Positions 9,355 to 16,980 are shown, counted from the first letter of the stretch. The stretch: DNA of 36,956 nt from Pseudonocardiales bacterium (GCA_030840445.1 JAVEEN010000274.1:1-36956), one strand, 5' to 3'. Notes: generated by a model from the sequence alone, not told the origin. Program-made: numbers and translations.

Positions 9355-10214
9355 CGCTCAATCTGGGCCGGCACGCCTACTCCGATGGCGCGTTGCTGAT
9401 CATGGCAATAGTCAATCGGACGCCCGATTCGTTCTACGACCGCGGTGCCACTTACGGCTTCGACCAGGCACTGGACCGGGTGGCCGAGGTCGTCGGCCAG
9501 GGTGCGGAGATAGTCGACATCGGCGGCGTCAAGGCCGCTCCCGGTGATGAGGTCGACGCGGACGAGGAGATTCGCCGGACGGTCGACTTCGTCGCGGCGG
9601 TCCGCTCGGCGTATCCGGACCTGGTCATCTCGGTCGACACCTGGCGGCACGAGGTGGCGCGCGAGGTATGCCGGGCCGGTGCGGATCTGCTCAACGACGC
9701 GTGGGGCGGCCATGACCCGCGGCTGGCCGAGGTTGCCGCCGAGTTCGATGCGGCGCTGGTCTGCACACATGCCGGCGGCGTGGCCCCCAGGACGCGCCCG
9801 CACCGGATCAGCTACTCCGACGTGATGGTCGACATCATTGCCCGCACGGTGGGTCTGGCCGAACGGGCCGCCGCCATCGGGGTCGATCGGAGCAGGATCA
9901 TGATCGATCCAGGCCACGATTTCGGCAAGAACACCTGGCATTCGCTGGAGGCCACCCGTCGGCTGTCGGAGATGGTGGAGACCGGCTGGCCGGTGCTCGT
10001 GTCGCTGTCCAACAAGGATTTCATAGGCGAGACGCTCGACCTGCCGCTGGATGAGCGACTGCTGGGGACCCTGTCGGCGACCGCGGTCTGTGCCTGGCAG
10101 GGGGCCAGCGTGTTCCGCGCGCACAATGTCGCCGAAACTCGCCAGGTGCTCGACATGGTGGCGGCCATTCGCGGCACCAATCCACCGCGCCGAGCGCTGC
10201 GGGGCCTGGCGTGA
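9351..10214 (+). CDS. folP2: Dihydropteroate synthase-like protein (FolP2 type)
   Basis: A 287-residue TIM-barrel protein of the DHPS family. Conserved blocks are LLIMAIVNRTPDSFYDRG, EIVDIGGVKAAPGDEV, VISVDTWRHEVAREVC, LLNDAWGG, IMIDPGHDFGKNTWHS and WPVLVSLSNKDFIGE. In true DHPS the second loop reads close to GGESTRPG and binds p-aminobenzoate. Here it is GGVKAAPG, and a comparable replacement occurs in mycobacterial FolP2, which is reported not to act as a DHPS. It is therefore probably a paralogue of unknown function rather than the folate enzyme. GTG 9351 overlaps the gpgS stop by 4 nt, and an upstream in-frame start would lie inside gpgS. The next gene also overlaps by 4 nt. Confidence 0.88.
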   Translation: MTLNLGRHAYSDGALLIMAIVNRTPDSFYDRGATYGFDQALDRVAEVVGQGAEIVDIGGVKAAPGDEVDADEEIRRTVDFVAAVRSAYPDLVISVDTWRHEVAREVCRAGADLLNDAWGGHDPRLAEVAAEFDAALVCTHAGGVAPRTRPHRISYSDVMVDIIARTVGLAERAAAIGVDRSRIMIDPGHDFGKNTWHSLEATRRLSEMVETGWPVLVSLSNKDFIGETLDLPLDERLLGTLSATAVCAWQGASVFRAHNVAETRQVLDMVAAIRGTNPPRRALRGLA

Positions 10215-10906
10215 GCGGAATTCTGGCCGCGGCTTCGGTGCCGAATCCACCTCTGCTGCTGCCCGGCATGACCGGCGGGCCGGTGGCGGAGGTAGAGGCT
10301 CTGCGGTCAGCGTGTCTGGCGGCGATCGAAACGCTGGCGGGCGCCGAACCTGACTTGATCGTGCTGGTTGGAGGCACCGGATCCGGTGAGCTCGACTCTC
10401 CCTTGAGCCTGCGCGTCGGACGCTCGCTGCTCGCCCAGGCCGGACTGAACTTGCCCATCGAAGCCGTGGGCATCCCGGCAGACGCGGCGGCTGAGGAGTG
10501 CCGGATCGCCGGCGAGCGGATTGCCGAGCACCGGGGCCGGGTCGGGCTCCTGGTGATGGCGGACGGGTCGGCCTGTCGCTCGCTCAAGGCACCGGGCTAT
10601 CTGGATGAGCGGGCGGCGCCGTTCGACGCCATGCTCACCGAGGCTTTGCTGGCCAGGGACTGGGCGGGCATCGGCCGGCTGGACCGGCAACTCGCGGCGG
10701 AGTTACTGGTGGGCGGCCGGGCGGCCTGGCAGGTCATGGCAGGAGCGCTGGCCAGCGGGGAGTCGGCCAGCGGGGAGTTGGCCAGCGGGGAGTTGGCTGG
10801 CGGGGAGTTGGCTGGCGGGGAGTTGGCTGGTGGGGAGTACGCACCGACCTGCCACTACCGCGACGATCCGTTCGGCGTCTGGTACCCGGTCCTGACCTTC
10901 TCCTGA
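10211..10906 (+). CDS. LigB-like (class III extradiol dioxygenase B-like) protein with internal pentapeptide repeat
   Basis: The 231-residue protein resembles the small actinobacterial LigB-like family often found near miaA/dapF. Shared blocks are PNPPLLLPGMTGG at the N-terminus, then EVEALRSACLAAIETL, IVLVGGTGSGE, LVMADGSACRSLKAPGYLDE, LAAELLVGGRAAWQVMAGAL, and at the C-terminus CHYRDDPFGVWYPVLTF. Homologues, as I recall them, read PHPPLL; the His would be a metal ligand and is Asn here. Catalysis is thus doubtful, and the cellular role of the family is unknown. Residues of about 180-209 are six copies of a five-residue unit (ASGEL/AGGEL), encoded by a 15-bp tandem repeat just before the last conserved block. 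GTG 10211 overlaps the folP2-like stop by 4 nt. Confidence 0.75.
   Translation: MSGILAAASVPNPPLLLPGMTGGPVAEVEALRSACLAAIETLAGAEPDLIVLVGGTGSGELDSPLSLRVGRSLLAQAGLNLPIEAVGIPADAAAEECRIAGERIAEHRGRVGLLVMADGSACRSLKAPGYLDERAAPFDAMLTEALLARDWAGIGRLDRQLAAELLVGGRAAWQVMAGALASGESASGELASGELAGGELAGGELAGGEYAPTCHYRDDPFGVWYPVLTFS
10750..10839 (+). repeat. Six-copy 15-bp in-frame tandem repeat
   Basis: Six consecutive 15-bp units run from 10750 to 10839. The consensus is GGCCAGCGGGGAGTT or its variant GGCTGGCGGGGAGTT, with a last unit ending in A. They encode ASGES, ASGEL, ASGEL, AGGEL, AGGEL, AGGEY in the LigB-like gene. Adjacent copies are nearly identical, and variants are grouped (CCAG first, CTGG later), which is the pattern of recent stepwise duplication. 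Confidence 0.95.
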
Positions 10907-10912
10907 GGCATT

Positions 10913-10965
10913 GTGCGGCCCGAACGCTCGGCATCATTCGCCGAAGCCGACCTTTCGGGCCGCAC
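10913..10965 (+). terminator. Hairpin downstream of the LigB-like gene
   Basis: A 12-bp inverted repeat has GTGCGGCCCGAA at 10913-10924 and its exact complement at 10954-10965. The 29-nt loop contains a smaller CGGC/GCCG pair. It starts 7 nt after the stop codon of the upstream gene and 45 nt before ctaG. A terminator or mRNA-processing hairpin is likely. No T-run follows, so a regulatory hairpin for ctaG cannot be excluded. Confidence 0.5.
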
Positions 10966-11010
10966 TATGCGGCGACTGGCCTGCGGCGGCGACGTAACCT
11001 GGGAGCAATC

Positions 11011-12300
11011 ATGGCTACCGAACCATCCCCGGCGACCTCCCGGACCCCCGCTCGCCGTCCGGGTAACCCCGACCGGTCCGCCCCTGACCAGCGCGGACCT
11101 GACCACCGCGGACCTGACCAGGCGGCAACTGACCAGGGGGCAACTGACAAGCATGGATCGACTTCGCCGTACTGGTCGATCTGGCTGGTGGCCTTCGCGA
11201 TAATCCTGGCGCTCGTCCTGGCCGTGGTCCGGTTTCTCTCGCTTCCCGGATCCACCGCAGGCGCCGACATGGTCGGTATGCATCACGAGGGCCCGGCGGC
11301 CGCGCTGCTCCGGATGGGTTCGGCGGGCGTCAGCGATCAGCTGCTCGGCTGGTCACTGGTCACCCGCTGGCAGCTTGATTCGATCGCGGTCGGCTTCGTC
11401 GTCCTGCTCGGCGCCGCCTACGGGAGTGCGTTGATCCGAGTGCGCCGTCGCCGGTCCTGGCCGATCGGACGGACAATGTCCTACTTCGGCGGCCTGGGCT
11501 TCTGCGTCTACGCCACCTGCGGTGGACCCGGTGTCTATGACATGGCGCTGTTCTCGGCCCACATGATCGGGCATCTCGCCTTCGTGATGGTGGCCCCCGC
11601 CCTACTGATGGCCGGCCGGCCGATCGAGCTGGTCATCGAGGCGAGTTCGGACGGACGGCGGCAACGGTTGCTCGACGTGTTGAACGGCCGGGTCTGGACC
11701 GTGCTGACGGCGCCGCCGGTCGCGTTGGCCAGCTACGCCGTTGTCATCGTCGGAAGCCATCTGACCGGGCTGATGGACACCATCATGGGCAACCCGTGGG
11801 CCGGCCAGCTCGAACATCTGGTGTACCTGGTGATCGGCTGCCAGTTCTTCCTGCTCGTACTGGGTGACACGCCGGGCCGTTGGCAACTGTCGACGCCGGC
11901 CCGCTGGTTGATGCTTGCCCTGTCCATGGCGGTGGACACGTTCGTCGGCATCGTGCTCATGATGAGCAACCGACCGGTGTCGATGACGGTGGTCAACGGT
12001 CTGCAGGTGAACCCGCTGAGCGACACCCGCACCGGCGGCGCGATCATGTGGTTCGGCGGGGACGGCATCATGGCGGCCATCATGATCGGCATGGTCCTGG
12101 GATGGCTTAATGATCCGGCCCGCCAGCGGCGCGACAACTCGGGATGGCTCGAGCAGGCGCGACGGGTGACTTTCGCGGAGCGCACCGGCAGCAGTTCGGA
12201 GAACGTCGCCGACGATCTCAACTTCGACGATGAGGACGGCCGCCTGAACGCCTACAACGCCTGGCTGAGCAAGATCAACTCCGAGCCGGAGCGGCACTGA
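11011..12300 (+). CDS. ctaG: CtaG-type cytochrome c oxidase assembly membrane protein
   Basis: A 429-residue integral membrane protein. The first about 50 residues are hydrophilic and repetitive (DQRGP, DHRGP, DQAAT, DQGAT, DKHGS). One membrane span lies at about residues 55-75 and is followed by several more. Core blocks include GFCVYATCGGPGVYDMALFS, then HMIGHLAFVMVAPALLMAGR, and later LEHLVYLVIGCQFFLLVLGD and MWFGGDGIMAAIMIG. The repeated His-containing membrane motifs fit the caa3_CtaG family (PF09678), implicated in copper/haem oxidase assembly. The C-terminal 60 residues are hydrophilic, ending LNAYNAWLSKINS. ATG 11011 is preceded by GGGAG with a 5-nt gap. It is a single gene, convergent with the flavin-reductase gene. 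Confidence 0.82.
   Translation: MATEPSPATSRTPARRPGNPDRSAPDQRGPDHRGPDQAATDQGATDKHGSTSPYWSIWLVAFAIILALVLAVVRFLSLPGSTAGADMVGMHHEGPAAALLRMGSAGVSDQLLGWSLVTRWQLDSIAVGFVVLLGAAYGSALIRVRRRRSWPIGRTMSYFGGLGFCVYATCGGPGVYDMALFSAHMIGHLAFVMVAPALLMAGRPIELVIEASSDGRRQRLLDVLNGRVWTVLTAPPVALASYAVVIVGSHLTGLMDTIMGNPWAGQLEHLVYLVIGCQFFLLVLGDTPGRWQLSTPARWLMLALSMAVDTFVGIVLMMSNRPVSMTVVNGLQVNPLSDTRTGGAIMWFGGDGIMAAIMIGMVLGWLNDPARQRRDNSGWLEQARRVTFAERTGSSSENVADDLNFDDEDGRLNAYNAWLSKINSEPERH
11085..11149 (+). repeat. 15-bp tandem repeat in the 5' end of ctaG
   Basis: TGACCA or close variants start at 11085, 11100, 11115, 11130 and 11145, an exact 15-bp period. The units encode D-Q-R-G-P, D-H-R-G-P, D-Q-A-A-T, D-Q-G-A-T and D-K-H-G-S in the cytoplasmic N-terminal tail. 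Units are more diverged than those at 10750. Confidence 0.85.
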
Positions 12301-12308
12301 GGTAGGAA

Positions 12309-12416
12309 GCCCGGACGTAAAGCCCGGACGTTAACCCTGGACGTGAGGCCTGGACGCGAGGCCTGGACGCGAGTAGCCGGTCGTCATAGGCCGGACGTCA
12401 CAGGCCGGACGTCAGA
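12309..12416. repeat. Degenerate 13-14 bp intergenic tandem repeat
   Basis: Eight imperfect units resembling GCCCGGACGTNAA or GCCTGGACGCGAG fill most of the 125 bp between the convergent ctaG and flavin-reductase stops. The GGACG core (GGTCG in the sixth unit) occurs at 12313, 12326, 12339, 12352, 12365, 12379, 12393 and 12407. The period changes from 13 to 14 bp along the array. Since the period is not a multiple of three and no ORF fits, it is non-coding. Confidence 0.85.
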
Positions 12417-12425
12417 GGGTCGGCA

Positions 12426-12941
12426 TCACAGACTGTAGTAGCGGCCCCGACGATGGATCAGCGGGGCCGAATCGCCGCCGAAGACGGTGTGCTCGACCTG
12501 CAGGCTGACCTGGACGCCCCAGCCGAGCGTTCGTGGCTCCTCCTCAGACAGGCGACAGCCGGCCCAGGTCGTGGCACCGGCCAGCGCCGGCCCCCATTCG
12601 GTGTCGATCCACTCCTCGGCCGCGAACGGCCCACCTGGTGCTGGCGCCACGTAGCCGAAGATGTCGGCGAGCCTGCGATGCTCCCAGCCGAGCACTGTCA
12701 CCACCCCGGCCCGCGAGTGGCGCAACTGGTCCCAAAGATCGGACAGCGGGTCGATTACCCCGAGAACGTAACCGGGTTCGCCGTCGGCGATGAGCATCGA
12801 CGACACGGTCAACCCAGCCCGCCTCCCGGCGTCGCCTGACGTCCACAACGTGACCGGGGAGGGGAGCCGACCGCGGAGCCGACGTATCGGGCTGCGCTCG
12901 GCCTCGGGCGGCAGGAACGGATGGTCATCGGAGATGCTCAC
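12426..12941 (-). CDS. Flavin reductase-like (FMN-binding split barrel) protein
   Basis: The 171-residue protein has the shape of the flavin reductase/FMN-binding family. It contains LPSPVTLWTSGDAGRRAGLT followed by VSSMLIADGEPGYVLGVIDP and WDQLRHSRAGVVTVLGWEHR. This matches the usual order in which the isoalloxazine pocket is built (VTVxTxxxGxRxGLTVSS). A Trp-rich segment EWIDTEWGPALAG and a final LQVEHTVFGG follow. The physiological substrate is unknown. The start is GTG 12941, with no clear Shine-Dalgarno; the region immediately upstream is an 18-bp direct repeat. It is probably monocistronic. Confidence 0.78.
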   Translation of the reverse strand: MSISDDHPFLPPEAERSPIRRLRGRLPSPVTLWTSGDAGRRAGLTVSSMLIADGEPGYVLGVIDPLSDLWDQLRHSRAGVVTVLGWEHRRLADIFGYVAPAPGGPFAAEEWIDTEWGPALAGATTWAGCRLSEEEPRTLGWGVQVSLQVEHTVFGGDSAPLIHRRGRYYSL

Positions 12942-12942
12942 C

Positions 12943-12990
12943 CGCTCAGTGTCTCAAGCCCGCTCAGTGTCTCAAGCCCGCTCAGCGCCC
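12943..12990. repeat. 18-bp direct repeat in the leader of the flavin-reductase gene
   Basis: CGCTCAGTGTCTCAAGCC occurs exactly twice in tandem (12943-12960 and 12961-12978), followed by a truncated third copy, CGCTCAG, at 12979-12985. It lies directly upstream of the GTG start of the minus-strand gene, so it is in its 5' leader or promoter region. Confidence 0.9.
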
Positions 12991-13044
12991 GCCCCGGGGT
13001 TCGACCGGCTGCCCATCGACGCCTGAGAACAGCCCATCGACTCC

Positions 13045-15318
13045 TCAGACAACGCTGAACGTTGCCTTCTGATCCGCGGCGGAACTGGTACCGGCATAGA
13101 CCTCGATCTGACCGGTCTCGACCTGGAATCGGGCCTGGTTGTCGTAGAACCCCACGTCGTCTGTGCCCAGGGTGAACGTCACGGTCCTGGTCTCGCCCGC
13201 GCTGAGGGTCACCCGGTTGAAGCCACGCAGTCGACGTACCGGCTGAGCGATGCTGGCGACCGGGTCGTGGATGTACAGCTGGACCACCTCGTCGCCTTCC
13301 CGGTCGCCGGTGTTGCGAACGTCCACCTCGACGGTGATCTTCCCGCCGTGCCGGCTGAGCTTGGTCGAACTGAGCCGGATATTGCTGACGGTGAACGTCG
13401 TGTAGCTCAGACCGAATCCGAACTCGTAGAGCGGGCCGCTGGGTAGATCCAGGTACTTCGAGGTGTACTTGTTGTTGGGATCGGCCGGTCGTCCGGTGTT
13501 CTGGTGGTTGTAGTAGATCGGGATCTGGCCGACGGCCCGCGGGAACGACACCGGCAACTTGCCGCCGGGATTGACCTGGCCGAACAGCACATCGGCAACG
13601 GCGTTTCCGGTTTCCACGCCGGGTGCCCAGGCCTCCAGGATGGCGGTCGCGGTGTCGTGGGTGGACTGCAGCGTCAACGGCCGGCCGTTGAACAGTACGA
13701 CGGCCACCGGCCGCTTGGTCGCGACGATGGCGGCGAGCAGTTGTTCCTGCACGCCGGGCAGGCCGATGTTGCTGCGGGCGGATGCCTCACCGCTCATGGC
13801 CGCACTCTCGCCCAGCGCCAACACGACGACGTCGGCCTTCTGAGCCAGGCTCACGGCAGCGGCAAACCCCGAGGTGTCCGCTGAGTCGATGTCACAACCG
13901 GGCGCGGTGCTCACGTCGGCTCCAGCGGCGGTGATGCCCTCGACGACCGTGACCGGCGGGGTGGTGTTGGCTCCGGTGCCGAGGCCGGACCAGGTGCCGT
14001 TCAGGTCGAACGTCGCGGTGGCCAGTGGTCCGATCACGGCCACGTTCGCGGTTCGCTTCAGGGGCAGCAGGGCATTGTCGTTCTTCAGCAACACCATGCA
14101 ACGGCCGCCGGCGGCCCGGGCCTTGGCCCGAGCGGTGGCAGACACGCTGGTCACCTCGCCGGCCTCGTCGACGTACGGGTGCTCGAACAGCCCGAGTGCG
14201 AACTTGACCCGGAGGATTCGGCGGACGGCGTCGTCGATCTCCGACTGGCGGATTCGCCCTTGTGCCAGCAGCTGTTTGCCGGTGTCCACGTAGTTGGTCG
14301 ACACCATCTCCATGTCAACCCCGGCGTTGATTCCCGCGGCGGCAGCGTCGGCGCCGTTGCCGGCAACGCCGTGCATGATCAGCTCCTGGATGCCGGTGTA
14401 GTCGCTGACCACGAAGCCGTCGAAGTCATAGCGGTCCTTGAGGACATCTCGCAGGGTGTACCGGTTCGCGTGTGCAGGCACGCCGGCGACGGTGTTGAAG
14501 GCCGCCATCACCGTGGCAATGCCGGCTTCGACCACTGCTTTGAACGGCGGTAGGTAGTGGTTGTGCAATTCCTGGATCGACACATCGACGGTGTTGTAGT
14601 CCCGGCCTCCCTCCGCACCGCCGTACGCCACGTAGTGCTTGGCGCAGGCGGCCAGCTTGTTGCCGGCCGAGTAATCGCTGCCCTGATAGCCGTGCACCTT
14701 CGCCACGGCCAGCTGGCTTGCCAGATACGGATCCTCGCCGTCCCCCTCGGCGATCCGTCCCCAGCGCGGCTCATGGGTCACGTCCATCATCGGGGCATAG
14801 GTCCAGCTGATGCCGCTGCGGCGGGCTTCAGCTGCGGACACGGTCGCGTCGGTCTCGGCCACTGACGGGTCGAAACTGGACGCCTGCCCGAGTGGGATCG
14901 GGAAGTTGGTGGTGTAGCCGTGGATCACATCGAGACCGAAGATCAACGGGATACCGAGCCGGGTCTGCTCCACTGCGATCTTCTGCAGGGCATTGAGCTT
15001 TGCCGCGCCCACCACGGAGAAAACACCTCCGCACGGTGTTTTGGCCAGCGCCTGTTTGGCCAGATCCTCGGTGTTGACCAGCTGCAATTGGCCCAGCTTC
15101 TCTGCCAGGCTCATGCGTTTCAGGAGCTGGGAGGCCCGCTGTTCGAGCTTGCCCTGCCTGGCCCGCTGAGCGGTGCTGCCGACCGGCGTTGCGGGGGCGG
15201 CGGTGGCGGCCGAGGCGGCCGGTGCGGTAAGCACTCCCGCTGACAGGGCAGTGCCGAGGACGGCGGTTCCGCCGAGTCCGGCCAGAGCCGCGCGACGTGA
15301 GACGGTGTGATCGGTCAT
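13045..15318 (-). CDS. Tat-exported glycoside hydrolase family 3 beta-glycosidase
   Basis: A 757-residue GH3 enzyme with a BglX-like layout. Residues 1-38 form a twin-arginine signal (SRRAALAGLGG, then a hydrophobic stretch ending APAASA). The GH3 N-terminal barrel, about 55-390, contains MSLAEKLGQL, IFGLDVIHGY, WGRIAEGDGEDPYL, CAKHYVAYGG and FDGFVVSDYTGI, with Asp306 the likely nucleophile. The C-terminal alpha/beta sandwich, about 405-640, carries LLKNDNALLPL and the acid/base candidate Glu511 in SGEASAR. A fibronectin III-like domain (about 675-745) closes the protein. It should hydrolyse beta-glucosides or related oligosaccharides outside the membrane. A GAGGAG ribosome site lies just before ATG 15318. 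It may be controlled by the palindrome at 15516. Confidence 0.94.
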   Translation of the reverse strand: MTDHTVSRRAALAGLGGTAVLGTALSAGVLTAPAASAATAAPATPVGSTAQRARQGKLEQRASQLLKRMSLAEKLGQLQLVNTEDLAKQALAKTPCGGVFSVVGAAKLNALQKIAVEQTRLGIPLIFGLDVIHGYTTNFPIPLGQASSFDPSVAETDATVSAAEARRSGISWTYAPMMDVTHEPRWGRIAEGDGEDPYLASQLAVAKVHGYQGSDYSAGNKLAACAKHYVAYGGAEGGRDYNTVDVSIQELHNHYLPPFKAVVEAGIATVMAAFNTVAGVPAHANRYTLRDVLKDRYDFDGFVVSDYTGIQELIMHGVAGNGADAAAAGINAGVDMEMVSTNYVDTGKQLLAQGRIRQSEIDDAVRRILRVKFALGLFEHPYVDEAGEVTSVSATARAKARAAGGRCMVLLKNDNALLPLKRTANVAVIGPLATATFDLNGTWSGLGTGANTTPPVTVVEGITAAGADVSTAPGCDIDSADTSGFAAAVSLAQKADVVVLALGESAAMSGEASARSNIGLPGVQEQLLAAIVATKRPVAVVLFNGRPLTLQSTHDTATAILEAWAPGVETGNAVADVLFGQVNPGGKLPVSFPRAVGQIPIYYNHQNTGRPADPNNKYTSKYLDLPSGPLYEFGFGLSYTTFTVSNIRLSSTKLSRHGGKITVEVDVRNTGDREGDEVVQLYIHDPVASIAQPVRRLRGFNRVTLSAGETRTVTFTLGTDDVGFYDNQARFQVETGQIEVYAGTSSAADQKATFSVV

Positions 15319-15515
15319 CGTTGACTCCTCATGGCGTGACGCGGGTCCCTGGGTTCAGGGCCGGTTCTCCGTGTCCGAACTTGCCACCGTGCCGGTAAAG
15401 GTCGGGTAACACCTTGATCAACTGACCCGATATTCCTGGTTTGCTTGCCGACAACGCTATCGGAGACTCTGGTTCGCGGATCCATAACTGGGGCTTAGAC
15501 TGCAGGGCGAAGTTC

Positions 15516-15529
15516 GTGAAAGTTTTCAC
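15516..15529. promoter_or_regulatory. Palindromic operator candidate (LacI-family type)
   Basis: GTGAAA-GT-TTTCAC is a 6-2-6 perfect inverted repeat in the 272-bp divergent region between the GH3 gene and the reductase gene. It has the GAAA-N-TTTC character of operators used by LacI-type sugar regulators of actinobacterial glycosidases. It is 198 bp from the GH3 start and 62 bp from the reductase start. The link to either gene is inference; no regulator gene is adjacent. Confidence 0.4.
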
Positions 15530-15590
15530 TAAGTCGCGTAGCCACTGGGTCACGTAGCACAGCCTGGTGTGCCAGCAAGGAGGCCGGAGA

Positions 15591-16937
15591 ATGACCGCAG
15601 TCGCCGATGCCGACCCTGCGACCAGTCCCGGTCTGGTACCCGAGGACAAGAAGTACGACGCGGACGTCATCGTCATCGGAGCCGGTCCTTCCGGGTCTGC
15701 CGCCGCCTACTGGCTGGCTACTGCGGGACTCGATGTCCTGCTGCTGGAGAAGACCAGTTTTCCGCGGGAGAAGGTGTGCGGCGACGGGCTTACGCCGCGA
15801 GGTACCCGGGCCCTGGTCGAGATGGGCATCGACGTCAGCCAGGAGGCCGGCTGGTTGCACAACAAGGGCCTTCGGGTCATCGGCGGGGGACTGCGCCTGG
15901 AACTCGACTGGCCCGAACTGTCCTCGTTCCCGCCCTACGGACTGGTCCGGCCCCGGGCCGATCTCGATCACCTGCTGGTTCAACAGGCCGTGAAAGCCGG
16001 CGCCCGGCTGCACGAGCAGACCAGCGTCACCGGTCCGGTCACGAACAGCCAGGGCCGGGTGGAAGGGGTCACCGCGGTAGCGCGCCACGCCGAGGCCCGG
16101 ACGGACAAGACCGAGATCACCTACCGCGCCCCGCTCGTGCTTGCGTGTGACGGTGTCTCCGGTCGGTTCGCTCTCGCTCTCGGGCACCAGCGCAACGACA
16201 AGCGGCCGATGGGCGTGGCCGTCCGGCGCTACTACAACAGTCCTCGGACCAACGACGATTACCTGGAGTCCTGGCTCGAACTCTGGGACGGCCCGCCTGG
16301 GGCGGACGACGCCAAACTACTGCCGGGCTACGGCTGGATCTTCGGGATGGGTGATGGCACGTCGAACGTCGGACTCGGTGTCCTCAATTCCTCGGCCGGC
16401 TTCCAGAAGACCAATTACCGCGAACTGCTGACCCGCTGGCTGGACCACACTCCCGAGGAATGGGGATTCCGGGAAGAGAACGCGATCGGTACCACCCAGG
16501 GCGCCGGCCTGCCGATGGGGTTCAACCGCACCCCGCACTACCAGAACGGCGTGCTGCTCGTCGGCGATTCCGGTGGCTCGGTCAACCCGTTCAACGGTGA
16601 GGGCATCCCGTACGCCATGGAATCCGGCAAGTTCGCGGCCGAGGCTGTCGTCCAGGCGCTGGCGAGGCCGGCAGGTCCGTCACGCGAGCATGCCTTGCAC
16701 GGCTACCCAGTCGCAATGGCCGCCGAATGGGGCGCCTACTACCGTCTCGGTGGCGTGTTCGTGAAGCTGATCGGCAACCCCGCGGTGATGCGGGCCTGCA
16801 CTCGGCACGGTTTGCCGCACCCCCGGTTGATGAAGTTCGTCCTCAAGCTGCTGGCCAACCTGAGCGATCCACGCGACGGTGACGCCAGTGACCGCATCAT
16901 CACGGCGTTAACCAGGATCACCCCGGCTCTGAAGTAG
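15591..16937 (+). CDS. Geranylgeranyl reductase family flavoprotein (probable menaquinone reductase)
   Basis: The 448-residue FAD enzyme shows DVIVIGAGPSGSAAAYWLAT (FAD fold), FPREKVCGDGLTPRGTRAL (the geranylgeranyl-reductase CGDGLTPR block), LVLACDGVSGRFAL, and the second FAD contact VGDSGGSVNPFNGEGIPYA. Family members saturate isoprenoid chains of chlorophyll, archaeal lipids or menaquinone. In an actinobacterium, and directly upstream of the nuo operon, reduction of a menaquinone prenyl unit (MenJ-like) is the best guess. ATG 15591 is supported by AAGGAGG 8 nt upstream; the in-frame GTG at 15567 is less likely. A separate 228-bp leader follows before nuoA, so it may not share the nuo promoter. 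Confidence 0.87.
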   Translation: MTAVADADPATSPGLVPEDKKYDADVIVIGAGPSGSAAAYWLATAGLDVLLLEKTSFPREKVCGDGLTPRGTRALVEMGIDVSQEAGWLHNKGLRVIGGGLRLELDWPELSSFPPYGLVRPRADLDHLLVQQAVKAGARLHEQTSVTGPVTNSQGRVEGVTAVARHAEARTDKTEITYRAPLVLACDGVSGRFALALGHQRNDKRPMGVAVRRYYNSPRTNDDYLESWLELWDGPPGADDAKLLPGYGWIFGMGDGTSNVGLGVLNSSAGFQKTNYRELLTRWLDHTPEEWGFREENAIGTTQGAGLPMGFNRTPHYQNGVLLVGDSGGSVNPFNGEGIPYAMESGKFAAEAVVQALARPAGPSREHALHGYPVAMAAEWGAYYRLGGVFVKLIGNPAVMRACTRHGLPHPRLMKFVLKLLANLSDPRDGDASDRIITALTRITPALK

Positions 16938-16960
16938 CGATCTTGGTACCACCCGAGCAC

Positions 16961-16980
16961 CTTAGTAAGGCAAGCCTAAG
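16961..16980. promoter_or_regulatory. Iron-box-like (DtxR/IdeR) element upstream of nuoA
   Basis: CTTAGTAAGGCAAGCCTAAG contains the inner palindrome AGGC-AA-GCCT and outer CTTAG/CTAAG arms. Its right half AGGCAAGCCTAA matches 10 of 12 positions of the DtxR/IdeR consensus right half, while the left half matches poorly (about 13 of 19 in total). It is the most AT-rich patch of the 228-bp region between the reductase stop and nuoA (17166). An iron-responsive site for an iron-sulfur-rich operon is plausible but unproven. Confidence 0.35.

Noticed and set aside
16921-16960. Shared 12-mer CGATCTTGGTAC behind both the LLM gene (about 4379) and the reductase gene (about 16938)
   Set aside because: Only one of the two is part of a hairpin and there is no further similarity; probably coincidence.
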